Source: Paraburkholderia sp. (GTDB lineage: Bacteria > Pseudomonadota > Gammaproteobacteria > Burkholderiales > Burkholderiaceae). From it: a DNA stretch of 64,000 nt. This document shows, in pieces, positions 62,544 through 64,000 of the stretch; the first letter of the stretch is position 1; each line of letters starts with the position of its first letter. The stretch spans positions 186,001 through 250,000 of the forward strand of contig NZ_JAMXLH010000029.1 of NCBI RefSeq assembly GCF_024281035.1, in the 5' to 3' direction. The notes beneath the pieces were generated by a model, which was given only the letters and a program-made list of their open reading frames with translations, ran no database searches and was not told the DNA's origin. The position numbers were made by a program, and so were the translations under genes.

Positions 62544-63575
62544 ATGAACTCCCCGCTCGACTCTGCTGCAACGCTCCCGCCCACCGCCACCGAACGACCC
62601 GCTGCCGACGATTTTGACGCCGTGCTCAAGCGCGGGGCGTACGCGATCCTGCCGCAGTTCGGCGTGATCGACGCTCACGGCGACGATGCCGCAAGCTTCC
62701 TGCACAACCAGCTCACCAACGACGTCCAGCATCTCGACGTGACCGGCGCGCGCCTCGCGGGCTACTGCTCGCCGAAGGGCCGCCTGCTCGCGTCGTTCCT
62801 CACCTGGAAGACCGGCGACACGATTCGCCTGCTGCTGTCGAAGGATCTGCAGGCGAGCGTGCAGAAACGTCTTTCGATGTTCGTGCTGCGCGCGAAAGCG
62901 AAGCTCACCGATGGCAGCGGCACGCTGCTCGTGGTCGGCCTCGCGGGCGACGTACGCGACGCGCTCGCCGCACAGTTCAACGCGCTGCCCGATGGCGTCC
63001 ATGTCAAGGTGGACGATCCGGCCGGTACGCTGATCCGCGTGCCCGATGCAGCCGGTCGCCTTCGCTATCTGTGGATCGGCCCGAAAGAAGCAGTCGAGGC
63101 ACGGCTCGCCGCGCTCGACGGCCAGTTGAAGCGCGTCACCCCCGAGGTCTGGGACTGGCTCGATATCCACGCGGGCGAGCCCCGCATCACGCAGCCGATC
63201 TCCGAGCAGTTCGTTCCGCAGATGGTCAACTACGACGTGATCGGCGGCGTGAACTTCAAGAAGGGCTGCTATCCGGGCCAGGAGATCGTCGCGCGCAGCC
63301 AGTATCGCGGCACGATCAAACGCCGCACGTCGCTTGCCAGCGTCGCGGCGGGCCTCGATGTTGCGCGTGCCGGCGTCGAGCTCTTTCACTCGGACGATCC
63401 GGGCCAGCCGTGCGGGATGATCGTCAACGCGGCTGCGGCGCCCGATGGCGGCGTCGACGTGCTCGTCGAGATCAAGCTCGCCGCGCTCGAATCGGGCAGC
63501 GTGCATCTGGGCGCGGCGGACGGTCCCGCGCTGCGCTTCCTGCCGCTGCCGTACGCCCTGCCCGCCGAGGTCTGA
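62544..63575 (+). CDS. ygfZ: YgfZ-family folate-binding protein (iron-sulfur maintenance)
   Basis: This is a 343-residue protein with the GcvT-like tetrahydrofolate-binding fold. Conserved KGCYPGQE at 240-247 with Cys242 defines YgfZ, needed for some iron-sulfur enzymes such as MiaB. It starts 79 bases from the divergent mltG gene. The start is the first ATG in frame. Confidence 0.93.
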   Translation: MNSPLDSAATLPPTATERPAADDFDAVLKRGAYAILPQFGVIDAHGDDAASFLHNQLTNDVQHLDVTGARLAGYCSPKGRLLASFLTWKTGDTIRLLLSKDLQASVQKRLSMFVLRAKAKLTDGSGTLLVVGLAGDVRDALAAQFNALPDGVHVKVDDPAGTLIRVPDAAGRLRYLWIGPKEAVEARLAALDGQLKRVTPEVWDWLDIHAGEPRITQPISEQFVPQMVNYDVIGGVNFKKGCYPGQEIVARSQYRGTIKRRTSLASVAAGLDVARAGVELFHSDDPGQPCGMIVNAAAAPDGGVDVLVEIKLAALESGSVHLGAADGPALRFLPLPYALPAEV

Positions 63576-63624
63576 CGCGTTGGCGCTGCTCCGTCAGCTC
63601 GCGCGTGGCGTGACGGGTGCGCCG

Positions 63625-63672
63625 GCGCTTGTGCCAACGCTTGTGCCAACGCTTTTGCCAGCGCTTCTGTCA
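63625..63672 (+). repeat. 12-bp tandem repeat between ygfZ and the NRDE gene
   Basis: Four units of 12 bases (GCGCTTGTGCCA, two copies of ACGCTT-type units, GCGCTTCTGTCA) lie 50 bases after ygfZ. The unit size is the same as that of the array upstream of hyfB, but the sequence is unrelated. It could vary between strains. Confidence 0.8.
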
Positions 63673-63704
63673 AATGAGCCGGCGCACGCGCGGGGTCTGA
63701 TGCC

Positions 63705-64000
63705 GTGTGCCTGATCGTCTTCGACTGGCGTCCTCACGCCCGCGACGGCGCGCTCTTCACGCTCGCCGCGAATCGCGACGAATTCCTGCGCCGTACCGCC
63801 GATCCGCTGCACTGGTGGCAAGCAGCGCCCGGCGTGCTCGCGGGGCGCGATCTGGTGGGCGGAGGAACGTGGCTCGGGATGACGCGCGGCGGCCGCTTCG
63901 CCGCGCTCACGAATTACCGCGCGCCGCATGAGATGCGCCCCGATGCGCCCACGCGCGGCACGCTCGTTTCGGCGTGGCTCACGGGTGCCGAGGGGCAGCC
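63705..64000 (+). CDS. NRDE-family protein (TANGO2-like), partial at right edge
   Basis: A GTG start at 63705 opens a frame of 98 codons to the edge. MCLIVFDWRPHARDG is the family N-terminus and ANRDEF gives the NRDE motif. The Gly-rich VGGGTWLGMTRGG follows. Homologues are associated with haem handling or lipid metabolism. The start is decided by the motif, since upstream ATGs are out of frame. The C-terminus lies outside. Confidence 0.88.
   Translation, partial: MCLIVFDWRPHARDGALFTLAANRDEFLRRTADPLHWWQAAPGVLAGRDLVGGGTWLGMTRGGRFAALTNYRAPHEMRPDAPTRGTLVSAWLTGAEGQ

Overview
The window is a high-GC chromosomal segment that looks like a member of the Burkholderiaceae, in or near Paraburkholderia, Burkholderia and Caballeronia. 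The support is strong GC3 bias, families typical of that group (DUF3022, PGDYG, BPSL1445-type SYLF lipoprotein, DUF4019, PsiF, PrkA-YeaH-SpoVR) and an mltG-tmk-holB-tatD block divergent from ygfZ. This rests on recognition of protein families, not on a database search.

Layout. 1-13 kb: a mixed housekeeping and accessory stretch with a C45-type acyltransferase, a CLC chloride transporter, a glutathione transferase, a YeiH exporter divergent from its LysR regulator, a YhfC-type membrane protease, a Spy/CpxP-like periplasmic protein with helically phased repeats upstream, an Lrp regulator and a saccharopine dehydrogenase-like enzyme. 13.6-15.1 kb holds no gene I recognise. 15-19 kb: rbsR-rbsK, a stand-alone chemoreceptor-type sensor domain and a 2-keto-4-pentenoate hydratase. 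19.5-24.6 kb: the prkA-yeaH-spoVR stress operon. 24.7-32.1 kb: a minus-strand cluster of a giant trimeric autotransporter adhesin (2063 residues), a DUF4019 protein and a LuxR-type response regulator. 32.1-36.3 kb: a visibly more AT-rich accessory stretch with small orphan genes, a secreted S1/P1 nuclease and a GT-A type glycosyltransferase.

36.3-43.4 kb holds the most unusual system: a tightly overlapping six-gene operon in the order hyfB-hyfC-hyfE-hyfF-hyfG-hyfI. It has the membrane arm and the connecting module of a group 4 hydrogenase or formate hydrogenlyase. Its large subunit lacks the cysteines that bind the NiFe centre, and no formate dehydrogenase, extra ferredoxin subunit or maturation gene is present. 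It best fits the energy-converting hydrogenase related (Ehr) complexes, whose substrate is unknown. A 12-bp tandem repeat lies just upstream.

43.9-50.4 kb: a small orphan gene, a ribbon-helix-helix repressor, phnA, a thioesterase, and the 2-aminoethylphosphonate pair phnW-phnX divergent from a LysR gene with two palindromic boxes. 50.4-57.4 kb: a psiF-like gene, small envelope proteins, a GT4 glycosyltransferase, otsA (trehalose-6-phosphate synthase), a mechanosensitive channel and a Rap1a/Tai immunity-like protein. 57.5-64 kb: an ankyrin protein, tatD, a GNAT gene, holB, tmk and mltG on the minus strand, divergent from ygfZ and a partial NRDE (TANGO2-like) gene that runs off the right edge.
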